Assembly (NCBI RefSeq): GCF_030034735.1
Contig: NZ_CP125370.1
Location: forward strand, 2,542,001-2,606,000
DNA length: 64,000 bases
Reading direction: 5' to 3'
From: Paenibacillus sp. RC334
GTDB taxonomy: Bacteria; Bacillota; Bacilli; Paenibacillales; Paenibacillaceae
In this document: positions 1 to 13,100 of the stretch, piece by piece
How positions within the stretch are numbered: position 1 is the first letter of the stretch
Layout: each line of letters opens with the position of its first letter
Position numbers and translations under genes: made by a program
The notes under the pieces: generated by a model
Told to the model about the DNA's origin: nothing
The model's database searches: none
What the model saw: the letters and a program-made list of their open reading frames with translations, nothing else

Positions 1-3000
1 CACATTTTGATGGATGGCTGGTGCTTGTCCTTTATGATACAGGAGGTATTTGGCAGCTATCAGGCATTTCGTGCGGGTCAGGAGCCGGTGCTTGAGCAGG
101 TCACGCCATTCAGTCGTTTTATTGAATGGCTGGAGCGTCAGGATCGTGAAGCGGCCCTGCAATACTGGAGCGGGTATCTGGCAGACTATGAGCAGCAAAT
201 TATGCTTCCGCAGCAAAAAACACAGCCTAAATCCGCACAAGCCGGGGAATATGTCGGCGGAGAACTGGAATGCGAATTCCAGCCGGAACTGGTCGCTCAG
301 ATCAAACGGGTGGCGAAGCAAAATCAGGTGACCATCAATACATTGATTCAGACGGTATGGGGCGTGCTGCTGCAAAAATACAACAACAGTCCGGATGTTG
401 TATTCGGTAGTGTTGTATCCGGCCGTCCAGCCGATATCATGGGTGTGGAGCGCATGATTGGGTTGTTCATAAATACGATTCCAGTGCGCATTCTGTCTGA
501 AAAGGGTGAGGCCTTTGTCGAACTGATGAAACGAACACAGCGGCAGGCGCTGGCCTCTAATAGCTACGACGCATTTCCGTTGTATGAGATTCAGGCGCTG
601 ACCGGACAGAAGCAGGATTTGATCAACCATATTATGATATTTGAAAATTATCCGGTAGAGCAGCAGGTAGAGCAGTTGGGAAGTGGTGGTCACGATAAAT
701 TTACGATTTCGAACGTAGTGACTACAGAGGAAACCAACTATGATCTGAACGTAGCCGTTATGCCGGGAGAAGGTATGAAGATTCGTTTTATGTATAACGC
801 ACTCTGCTTTGATCAAATAGGCATTGAGCGTCTGCATGGACATTTTGTCCGTCTGCTGGAGCAAATTTCACTCCATCCGAACGTTCGCGTTGAAGAGCTG
901 GAATTAGTCACAGCGGTGGAAAAACAACAGATTACAGAAGCGTTTAATGACACCGCTGCGGTATATCCGCACAATCAGACAATCCATGAGCTGTTTGAGG
1001 AGCAGGTGGAGCGTACGCCGGATCAAGTGGCATTGGTGTTTGAAAATCAGAGTCTGACTTATCGGGAGCTGAATGAACGGGCCAACTCCTTGGCACGAAT
1101 GCTTCAAGCGCAGGGAGTAGGACCCGACAAGCTGGTTGGCCTGATGGTGGAGCGCTCAGTGGAAATGATCGCAGGGCTCCTTGCTGTTCTAAAAGCAGGC
1201 GGTGCTTATGTGCCGATTGATCCCGAATTTCCGTCATTTCGTATTGAATACATGCTGGAAGACAGTAAGGCCACAGTGCTTCTGACCAGTCGTGATCTAG
1301 TGGAAGAGCACCATTGCAACGCCAATACAATCTTCCTTGAGGATACAGAATTGTATCAGGGAGAGAGCGGCAATCTGGAGACGATTGCCCGCCCAGAGCA
1401 TTTGGCTTACGTCATTTATACCTCTGGATCGACTGGAAATCCGAAAGGAGTTATGCTCCAGCATGGCTCGGTACTCAACTTTATTACAGGGATGCGCGAA
1501 ATAATCGACTTTGAAGCGGGCAAAACCATTTTGTCACTCACGACAATTTCATTCGATATTTTCGTATTGGAAACCATCCTGCCACTGTTGGGTGGAATGA
1601 CGGTGGTGCTTGGCGACAGCCAGCATCAGGTTGATCCTCAGGCGCTGGGTGAGTTGATCGTTCATCATCATGTTGATATGTTGCAAATGACACCATCCCG
1701 GGTGCAAATGCTGCTGGGTCATGAAGCAGGCTCCCATGCGCTGCAAAGTGTGAAGGAAATAATGGTCGGGGGTGAAGCACTTCCGTCCAAGCTGCTGGCA
1801 GCACTGCAAGAAATAAACGGTCTTCGCATTTATAACATGTACGGTCCTACAGAAACGACGGTGTGGTCGACAGTACAGGAACTGACTCATGCCAATCAAA
1901 TTAATATTGGACGTCCTATCGCGAATACGGAAATGTATATCCTGAATGCGAATGATGGATTGCAGCCAATCGGTGTGCCGGGCGAGTTATGTATTGCAGG
2001 AGAAGGCTTGGCGCGTGGGTATTGGAATCGTGAAGAACTGACGGCCGAGAAATTTGTGATTAATCCGTTTACAGACGGGAAAGCAGGCTATGATCGGATG
2101 TACCGCACGGGCGATTTGGCGAGATGGATGCCGGACGGCAACATCGAATACTTGGGCCGGATTGACCATCAGGTGAAAATCCGGGGGTACCGGATTGAGC
2201 TGGGCGAGGTCGAATCGCAATTGCTGAAGGTGGAGTCGGTACGAGAAGCCATAGTCATGGCTCGTGCGGACGAAACAGGCCAATACCAACTGGTGGCATA
2301 CTATATTGCGGAGCAAGAACTCGAATCCAGCGAGCTGAGAAGTGAACTGGGGCGGGAGCTGCCAAGCTATATGGTGCCTTCATACTTCATTCAGTTGGAG
2401 CAGATGCCACTGACACCGAACGGTAAAATCGACCGCAAGGCACTGCCGGCACCAGAAGGCAGCCTGCAAAGCGGAGCGGATTATGTAGAGCCGCGCACCG
2501 CGCCGGAACGGGTACTTGTAGCAGTCTGGCAGTCCGTCCTGGGCGTGCAAACCGTCGGTATTTTGGACAATTTCTTTGATCTGGGCGGCGATTCGATCAA
2601 GGCGATTCAAATCGTATCCCGTGCGTTCCAGGCAGGCTATAAGCTGAACATGAAGGACTTGTTCAGATATCCAAGCGTGAAGGAGCTGGCTCCGCATCTG
2701 CGTTTAGCGGGCAAGAGAACGGCCGAGCAAGGCGAAGTCACAGGGAAAGTGGTGCTGACGCCGATTCAATACTGGTTTGCGGAACAGGAGCAGGTGGACG
2801 CGCATCACTTTAATCAGGCGGTTATGCTGCACCGGGAGCAGGGCTTTGACGAATCCGCTCTGCGTCAGGCGCTCATCAAGCTGGCGGAGCACCACGATGC
2901 ACTACGGATGGTGTTCAGCAAGACAGAGCAAGGCTATGAAGCATGGAACCGCGGATTGCAGGAAGGCGAGCTGTACCACCTGGACGTGCTGGACTTTAGG

Positions 3001-4150
3001 GATTTGACGGATGAAGCCGTGCTCAGCGCAGCGATTGAGGCGAAAGCCAGTGAAATTCAAAGCAGTATTCAACTGCATGAAGGGCTGCTGTTTAAAGCTG
3101 GTTTGTTCCACTGTGCAGATGGGGATCATTTGCTGATGGCGATTCACCATTTGGTGGTGGACGGGGTATCGTGGCGCATTTTGTTTGAGGATTTGGCTAC
3201 AACCTATGAACAGGCAGTAAATGGAGAAGCACTCCAATTACCTGACAAAACGGATTCCTTCCATTCCTGGTCTGAACGACTGTCCACTTATGCGAATAGC
3301 CCGGCAATGGAAAGTGAACGCGCCTACTGGGAGCAATTGAATACATCCGCTTTGGTGGATCAAGCACGGTTGCCTGAGGATCAAGCGCAGGCTGGTCAAT
3401 TTACCTTGGCTGACACGGATACAGTGGTCATCAAGCTTACGGAAGAAGAGACAGAACGGCTATTGAAGCAGGCGCACCGCGCATATAACACGGAAGTGAA
3501 CGATCTGCTTCTGGCTGCATTGGGCATGATGCTGTACACATGGACGGGTCATGAACGCAGCCTGATCAATTTGGAGGGGCACGGACGTGAGGACATTTTG
3601 CCGGATACGGACATTTCACGTACTGTAGGCTGGTTTACGAGTCAATATCCGGTATTGCTGGACATCGGTCGTGATCATGATTTGTCGGGACGCATCAAAC
3701 AGGTCAAAGAGAGCCTGCGTCAGATTCCGAATAAAGGAATTGGCTATGGTATTTGGAGACATCTGAGTGAAGCTGGCCAGGCAAATGGTCATCAAGAAGA
3801 CGCTTTGCCTACGGGTCAAACAGATGGAGGCTACGCCGAGCCGCAAGTGAGCTTTAACTATCTCGGACAGTTTGATCAGGATTTGCAAAACAGCGATATT
3901 CGGATGTCTCCTTACCCAATTGGTTTGGCTGTTAGTGACCAGACGAAGATGAAATACGCGCTCGATGTGGGCGGGATCGTCACGAACGGCATACTGGAGC
4001 TGGATATTCGGTATAACGGCAAGGCCTTCCGCAAGGACACCATCCAAATGCTGGCTGACCTGCTGAAAGCCAACTTGCTTGAAATGATCGAGCATTGTGT
4101 CATACGGGAGCGGTCAGAATTGACTCCAAGCGATGTACTGTTAAAGGGTC
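1..4150 (+). other. TriD module 3: (C)-A(Gly)-T-E
   Basis: The partial C domain begins within HHILMDGW. The A domain (about 940-2450) gives the code DILQMGMVWK by alignment to GrsA, close to known Gly codes of the DILQxGxxWK type. The T domain carries GGDSIKAIQ near 2584, the form usual before epimerases. A complete E domain follows (about 2755-4130) with HHLVVDGVSW and EGHGRED...TVGWFTSQY. An epimerase in a module predicted to load achiral glycine is odd. Confidence 0.8.
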
Positions 4151-7100
4151 TGACGCTGGAGCAATTAGACACGATTGTTGAGCAGACACAGACGGTTGGG
4201 GAATTGGAGAATGTGTATCCGTTAACGCCGATGCAAAAGGGTATGCTGTTCCATAGTCTGATGAACGCAGAATCAGGAGTGTATTTTGAACAGGCGACCT
4301 TTGATCTTGAGGGCCATTTTGAGCCGACCGTATTCGAGGAAAGCCTGAAGCTGCTGGTTAGCCGACATGCTATATTCCGGACGAATTTCTACAGCGGCTG
4401 GTATGGTCAACCGTTACAGGTCGTCTATCGTTATAAAAATCCGGGCTTCCGCTATGAGGATGTCAGAGGTCGTGAAGACGCTGTAGCTGAATTTGTGGCC
4501 CTGGATAAAGAGCAAAACTTTGATTTAGGCAAGGACGCGCTTATGCGCGTAATTGTCTTCCGCACGGGGGATAGCTCATACCGCTTTGTATGGAGCTTCC
4601 ATCATATGGTGATGGACGGCTGGTGCCTGTCACTGGTGACGGACGAAGTGTTTGGTGCATATTTTGCCCTGCTGAAGCACAAACAGCCAGAGCTCGCACC
4701 TGTCAAGCCGTATAGTGAGTATATTGAATGGCTGGAACGGCAGGATACGCAGGAAGCGACCCGCTATTGGAGCGACTATTTGGCTGGCTTCGAGCAGCAG
4801 ACCTTGCTGCCTGGCGAGCATGCACAGGTTTCCCTAATGGCACGGGTTGAAGATAAAGAAGGAAGCGGTACGGCTTCAAATTCCGGTTATGTTTCGGAAA
4901 AGCTGTCATTTGTACTAGGTAAAGAACGGAGCGCGGCGTTAAACCGCATTGCCAAGCAGCAGCAGGTAACGATTAATACATTGCTGCAAAGCGTTTGGGG
5001 CGTTATTTTACAAAAATACAATAATAATCAGGATGTCGTGTTTGGTAGTGTTGTATCTGGACGTCCGGCAGACATTCCGGGTGTGGAGGACATGATCGGT
5101 CTGTTCATCAATACGATTCCGGTTCGTATTAGCAGTGAGCAGAATGCCATGTTTGCTGAAATATTACAACGGACACAGGAGCAGGCTTTGGCGTCCAGTG
5201 CGTATGACACCTTCCCGTTGTATGACATGCAGGCGCTGACTGAACAAAAGCAAGACCTGATTAATCATATTATGATCTTTGAAAACTATCCGATCGGGCA
5301 GCAAATGAAGCAGGTGGGCAGTTCCAGCGAGACAGGCGATCAGACTGGCTTCTCTATTGCCAATGTGGCACTTGCAGAGCAAACCAACTACGATTTTAAC
5401 CTGATTGTCGTGCCTGACGAGGATATCTCCATCCTGTTTGAATACAATGCTCTTGTGTATAACCGGTTTGCTATGGAGCGTATCCAAGGTCATATCGACC
5501 ATGTCATCGGGCAAATCGTGAACAATCCGCATATCCGTGTGAATGAGCTGGAATTGGTAACACCGGAAGAACAAGCGCAGATTGTTCAGGTTTGGGGAGC
5601 TACGGCGGCAGCTTATCCGCAGGGTCAGACGTTAAGTGCGCTGTTCGAGGAACAGGCGGCACGAACACCGGATCAGGTGGCGGTGCTGTTTGGAGCAGAG
5701 ACGTTGACCTACGGTGAACTGAACGAACGAGCCAATCGTCTCGCACGCACCCTACGTGCGGAAGGCGTTGAACCAGATCAGCCGGTGGGCATTCTGGTAC
5801 ACCGCTCGCTGGAAATGATCGTGGGCATCTATGCGATCCTCAAGGCAGGCGGCGCATATGTACCAATTGACCCGGAATATCCGGCGGACCGCATTCGCTT
5901 TATGCTGGAGGACTCGGGAGCGAAGCTGGTGCTGACGCAATCGCATTTGGCCGAGCAAGCGTCGCTGAGCTTCGACGGCAAGGTGCTGGTGCTGGATCGT
6001 CCGGTGCAGGGTGGCAAGGACATGTACCACGAAGACGGCTCGAATCTGGAGCCACTGGCTGGTCCGCGTCATGTAGCCTATGTCATCTACACCTCCGGCT
6101 CGACTGGAAAACCGAAGGGCGTTATGGTTGAACACCATTCCGTGCTGAACCGGATTTTGTGGATGCATGACCGTTACGGCTTGAGTGCGGAGGGTACGAT
6201 CCTGCAAAAAACAGCCTTTACGTTCGACGTGTCGGTGTGGGAACTGTTCTGGTGGTCGATGGTCGGCTCGAAGGTGAGTCTGTTGTCGGTTGGCGGGGAA
6301 AAGAATCCGGAGGACATCGTAGACACGATTGCCCGTGATAGCGTAAGCACGATGCACTTTGTGCCTGCGATGCTGCATGCATTCCTGGAGTATGTGGAGC
6401 AGCAGCCGCAGGAAGTAATGCAAGCGAAGCTGGGAACGCTGCGCCATGTATTTGCCAGCGGAGAAGCGTTGCCGCCACAACATGTGGCGCGGTTCCAACG
6501 GCTCGTGTCAGGAATCGCTGGAGCGAAGCTGATCAACCTGTATGGCCCAACCGAAGCGACGGTGGACGTATCGTACTTTGATTGCGAGCCGACGGAGGAA
6601 TATGCCGTTATTCCAATCGGAAAACCGATTCAGAACATCCGTCTGTACATCGTGAAGGAAGGCACGGAGCAATTGCAGCCGATTGGGGTAGCAGGGGAGC
6701 TGTGCATCGGCGGTGTAGGTGTAGCACGAGGCTATCTGAACCGTCCGGAGCTGACGGCAGAGAAATTCGTTGCCGATCCGTTTGCGGATGGCGAAGCAGG
6801 CTATGAGCGGATGTACCGCACGGGCGATTTGGCGAGATGGATGCCGGACGGCAACATCGAATATTTGGGCCGGATTGACCATCAGGTGAAAATCCGGGGG
6901 TACCGGATCGAGCTGGGCGAGGTCGAATCACAGTTGTTGAAGGTGGAATCGGTACGCGAAGCGGTCGTCATGGCCCGTGCAGATGAAACAGGCCAAAAAC
7001 AAATGGTGGCGTACTACGTTGCCGGGCAAGAGCTCGGAGCCAGCGAGCTGAGAAGTGAGCTGGGCCGGGAGCTGCCAAGCTATATGGTGCCATCGTACTT

Positions 7101-10100
7101 TGTACAGCTGGAGCAGATGCCGCTGAGTCCGAACGGCAAAATCGACCGCAAGGCACTGCCAGCACCGGAAGGTAGTCTGCAAAGCGGGGCGGATTATGAA
7201 GAGCCGCGCACCGCACCGGAACGGGCACTCGTGGCAGTCTGGCAGTCAGTACTGGGCGTGCAAACTGTCGGTATTTTGGACAATTTCTTTGATCTGGGCG
7301 GCGATTCAATCAAGGCAATTCAAATCGCATCCCGTTCGTTCCAGGCAGGCTACAAGCTGGACATGAAGTATTTGTTCCAGTATCCAACAGTCGCAACACT
7401 GGCACCGCATATGCAAGAGGTGAGCCGTATTGCAGATCAAGGAGAAGTGAGTGGGGAAACCGCTTTGCTTCCGATCCAGCACTGGTTCTTTGCACAGGAG
7501 CGCGAGCGTCCGCAGTACTTTAATCAGGCGGTCATGCTCTATAGCGCCGAGGGCTTTGATGAGACGGCGGTTCGCCGGGCAATGGATCATATCGTGAAGC
7601 ACCATGATGCGTTGCGTACGGTTTTCCGTCAGGTTTCATCCGGTTACACGGCTTGGACACGCGGTGTAGATGAAGGCGCATTGTATACGCTGGAAACGGT
7701 GGATTACCGTGAACAGGCAACCTATGCGGAAGCGCTGGAAGCGAAGGCAACTGAAATTCAAAGCAGCATTTATCTGTCCGAAGGACCTCTCGTGCAACTG
7801 GGATTGTTCCGCACAGTAGAGGGCGATCATTTGCTCATAGCCATTCACCATTTGGTGATGGACGGGGTGTCGTGGCGGATTCTGTTTGAAGATTTCTCTA
7901 CAGGCTACGAGCAAGCGCTGAAGGGTGAGTCTGTACGTTTGCCATATAAAACGGATTCCTTCCAAACATGGGCACGGGAGTTGTCGTCTTACGCCAACCG
8001 TCCTGAAGCTGCATCGGATGAAGTCTACTGGCAGCAGTTGGAGCAGGCCAAAGCTGATGCTGCGCCGCTGCCTAAGGATTTTGCCTATGAGGGCTCCTTG
8101 AATGCAGACAGCGAAGTGCTGACGGTGGAGTGGACCGAAGCTGAAACCCAGCAGCTGTTGAAGCAGGCACATCGCGCCTACAACACCGAGGTCAATGATT
8201 TGCTGCTGACCGCGTTAGGATTGGCGATGCATAACTGGACAGGCGCAGGACATGTGCTGGTGAATCTGGAGGGACATGGTCGGGAAGCGATCCTGCCAGA
8301 GGTGGATATTACACGTACGGTAGGCTGGTTTACGAGCTTGTATCCGGTGCTGCTGGACACGGGTGCAAATCTGACGCTGGCAGAGCGGATTAAAGACACG
8401 AAGGAAGGCCTGCGCCGGATTCCGCATAAAGGGCTGACGTATGGAACGTGGCGCTACTTGTCCCATGCGTCCGCATCGGATGAAGCGCGTGCAATTGCAG
8501 CAGAACCGGAAATCAGCTTTAACTATTTGGGTCAGGTCGATCAGGATCTGCAAAACAGCGGAATCACGTTGTCGTCCCACGGTGCAGGTGAGACAGATGA
8601 TACACATTCACCGTTACTGTACACGCTGGATTTGAACGCGATGATCTCGGAAGGCATGTTGCGATTGACGATCGCTTACAGTCGTAAGCAGTATCGCAAA
8701 GAAACGCTGGAGCATGTGGCGGGACTGGTGCAAGCCGCTTTGCAAGAGGTGATTACGCATTGCGTCGCTCAGGAACAGCCGGAGTTGACTCCGAGTGATG
8801 TGTCCTTCAAAGGTCTGACGACTGGAGAGCTGGAACAAATTGCGGAACAGGCTTCACGTACAGGTGTGCTGGAAAATGTATACGCACTGACGCCTATGCA
8901 GAAGGGTATGCTCTTTTACAATCTTATGGATTCGCAATCGGGAGCTTATTTTGAGCAGGCATCCTTTGATCTGCAAGGACATTTTAATATCGCTGCTTTT
9001 GCGGCAAGCCTGGATGTATTGGTACAGCGGCATACGGCATTGCGCACGAACTTCTACAGTGGCTGGAAGGATGAACCGCTTCAGGTCGTGTACCGCAATA
9101 AGCGCAGTGAACTATATGTAGAGGACCTGCGCGATGTGGAGGAAGAGAAGCAAAACGAGTACATCCTTGAATTTACGCGTAAAGACAAGCAGAGGGGCTT
9201 TGATCTGGCGCAAGATGCTTTGATGCGTGTCGCTGTTTTGCGCACAGGTGAGGATTCGTACCGTTTTGTATGGAGTTTCCATCATATCGTGATGGACGGC
9301 TGGTGCCTGTCGCTGGTGACAAATGAAGTATTTGCGAGCTATTTTGCGATACTGGCCCATAAGCAGCCTGAGCTGGCACCTGTAACGCCGTACAGTCAAT
9401 ATATCGAATGGCTGGAGCAGCAGGATCGTCAGGCCGCATCAGGTTACTGGAGCAAGGTTCTGGAAGGGTATGAGGAACAGTCCCGCTTGCCACAGGCTAA
9501 AATCCAGGGTAAAACGGGATATCAGGCGAAGCGTCTGGATTTTGACTTGGGCGCAGATCTAACGGCAAGCATTCAGCGAATAGCCAATCGTTATCAGGTA
9601 ACCATCAATACGTTGATGCAGACCGTTTGGGGTATTTTGCTGCAAAAATATAATGGCACAGATGATGTGGTGTTTGGCAGCGTGGTATCTGGACGTCCGG
9701 CAGAAATTCCAAATGTGGAGCACATCATTGGTTTGTTTATCAATACGATTCCTGTACGCATCAGCAGTCATGTGGATAGCTTATTCTCAGACGTGATGAA
9801 GCAAACCCAGGAGCAATCGATTGCTTCCCATGCCTATGATACGTACCCGTTGTATGAAATTCAGGGGTTGTCGGAGCTTAAGCAGGATTTGATTAATCAT
9901 ATTCTTATTTTTGAGAACTATCCGGTAGACGAACAAATTGAGCAATTAGGTAACGGTGATGGGTCCAGCTTCAGCATCACAGGCGTTGAGTCTGTCGAGC
10001 AGACCAACTATGACTTTAACCTGGTGGTGCTGCCGGGGAACACTATTCACATGAGCTTTGGTTATAATGCACTGGCATTTGAACGTGAAAGTGTAGAACA

Positions 10101-13100
10101 AATTCGAGGTCATCTGGTGCAGCTGCTGGAGCAAGTGACAGCGAAGCCAGACATTCGGGTGCAAGAGCTGGATATGTTAAGCGAGCTGGAGTACGAGCAA
10201 ATTCTGGGCGTATGGGGAGATACTGCCGCCGAGTATCCAAGCGAGCAGACGATCCATGGCTTGTTCGAGACACAAACAGCACAGACACCGGAGCAGGCAG
10301 CGTTGTTCTTTGAAGGAGAGCAGTTGACCTATCGCGAGCTGAATGAACGCGCGAATCGTCTGGCTCGTACCTTGCGCAGTCAAGGCGTGACGAAGGATCG
10401 TCTAGTGGGTCTGATGACTGAGCGTTCGGTAGACATGATTGTGGGCATCTTCGGGATTTTGAAAGCCGGGGGCGCATATGTGCCAATTGATCCGACGTAT
10501 CCAGAGGAGCGTATCCGCTACATGCTGGATGACTCAGGGGCAGAGCTGTTGTTGACGCAAAGCCATCTGGTGGACAAAGCAGCTTTTGACGGCAACGTGC
10601 TGGTGCTGGATGGAGATCAAACGGTGTATCACGAGGATGGTTCCAATCTGGAGCCGTTGTCCGGTCCAAACGATCTGGCGTATGTGATTTATACGTCGGG
10701 TACGACGGGGCAGCCGAAGGGCGTTATGCTGGAGCATCACGGGCTGTGCAATCTGAAAACGTATTTTGATCAGACACTTCGGATCAGCACGTCGGATCAT
10801 GCGTTATTGTTCGCCAGCTATTCGTTTGATGCGGCTTGCTGGGAAATCTTCCAGGCGCTGTTCTGCGGAGCCACGTTGTATGTGCCAACGTCAGAGACGA
10901 TTTTGAACTACGAGCGGTTTGAGCAATATATGGCGGATCATCACATTACCGTGGCAGCCTTACCGCCGACCTATGCGGTATATCTGGAGCCGGAACGGAT
11001 GCCAAACCTACGTATTCTGTTCACTGCCGGTTCAGCATCATCAACAGAGCTGGTATACAAGTGGAAGGACCAGGTGGCGTACTACAATGGCTACGGTCCA
11101 ACGGAAAACTCGGTAGCGACGTCGATCTGGCCAGTATCCGAGGATGAGAGAGCAGGCCAACTGATTTCCATCGGACGCCCTGTGCCGAATCACCGGGTAT
11201 ACATGTTGGATGTGCATGGACATTTGGCTCCGGTAGGCGTAGCGGGTGAGCTGTGCGTGTCCGGTCCGGGTCTGGCCCGTGGTTATCTGGATCGTCCAGA
11301 GCTGACGGCTGAGAAATTTGTACCGAATCCGTTTGCGGCTGGCGAAGCGGGCTATGAACGGATGTATCGTACGGGTGACTTGGCGAGATGGATGCCGGAT
11401 GGCAATATCGAATATTTAGGCCGGATCGACCATCAGGTGAAAATCCGGGGCTACCGGATCGAGCTGGGCGAGGTTGAGGCCCAAATGCTGAAAGTGGAAG
11501 ATGTGCAAGAGGTCATCGTACTGGCCCAGGCGGACGAGCAGGGGCAAAACCAACTGGTGGCGTACTATGTTGCCGAACGGGACGTGAACGCAGGAGAGCT
11601 TCGCAGCTTACTGGGCGAGGAGCTTCCAAATTACATGGTGCCTTCGTATTTCATCCAGTTGGAACAGATGCCACTAACACCGAACGGTAAGATCGACCGC
11701 AAGGCACTGCCGGCACCGGAAGGCAGCCTGCAAAGCGGAGCGGATTATATAGAGCCGCGTACAGCGCTGGAGCAGACTTTGGTTTCCATTTGGCAGGCCG
11801 TATTAGGGGCAAAGAGAGTCGGGATTTTGGATAATTTCTTTGATCTGGGTGGAGATTCGATCAAAGCGATCCAGGTATCCTCCCGTTTGCTGCAAGCTGG
11901 CTACAAGCTGGAAATGAAGGATCTGTTCCAATATCCTTCCGTATCGCTGCTGAGTGGTCATGTCCACAAGGTCAGCCGTACAGCCGATCAGCGTGCGGTT
12001 TCGGGAGCGGTCAAGCTGACCCCGATTCAGCAATGGTTCTTTGGACAATTTTTAGCAGAGCCGCATTATTTCAATCAGTCGGTGATGCTGTATAGAGAGC
12101 AAGGCTTCGATGAAGCCGCATTGCATCAAACGGTGACCAAGGTGACCGAGCATCATGATGCGCTGCGCATGGTCTTCCGTCAGACCGAACAGGGCTATGA
12201 AGCGAGGAATCGTGGCTTGAACGAAGGCAAGTTCTATAGTCTGGACGTTGTTGATTTGACGGGCAACGAAGACGCTGCGGACGTGGTGAAGGCCATTGAA
12301 GAGAAAGCGAATGCTATTCAAAGTTCCATTCGTCTGGACGAGGGACCACTGGTCAAGCTGGGGCTGTTCCATTGCACGGACGGAGATCATTTACTGATTG
12401 CGATCCACCATTTGGTCGTAGACGGCATTTCATGGCGGATTGTGTTTGAGGATTTTGCCACCGGATATGAGCAGGCGGTTCGGGGAGAAGCGATTCGTCT
12501 GCCATATAAAACGGACTCTTTCTCCGCTTGGGCAGAGCGCTTGTCTCAATATGCGAATAGTCCGGCCATCGAAAACGAACGCGAATATTGGCAGCATCTC
12601 GCCCAAATGGAATTCGCATCGTTGCCTAAGGATCAAGAGAGCACGGAAGGACAGCATTCTCTGATAAGAGACAGTGAGACTGTGACCGTGGCTTGGAGCG
12701 AGCAGGAAACACGACTACTGCTTCAGGAAGCACACCGTGCGTATAACACAGAGGTCAATGATCTGCTGTTAACCGCACTGGGTACAGCGTTATACAACTG
12801 GAGCGGTCAGGAGCGTGTGCTGGTCAACCTGGAAGGACATGGCCGGGAAGCCATTATTCCAGATATCGACATCACACGTACAGTGGGCTGGTTTACGAGC
12901 CAATATCCGCTGCTGCTCGATGTTGACGGTAAGGCAGAAGTTGGTCAGCGAATCAAACGGGTGAAGGAAGATCTGCGTCATGTGCCACATAAGGGCATTA
13001 GCTACGGTATTTTGAAATATATGTCTCAGCATGCTGCCAATCCTTCCTTGACCTTGCAGCCTGAAATTAGCTTTAACTATTTGGGGCAATTTGATCAGGA

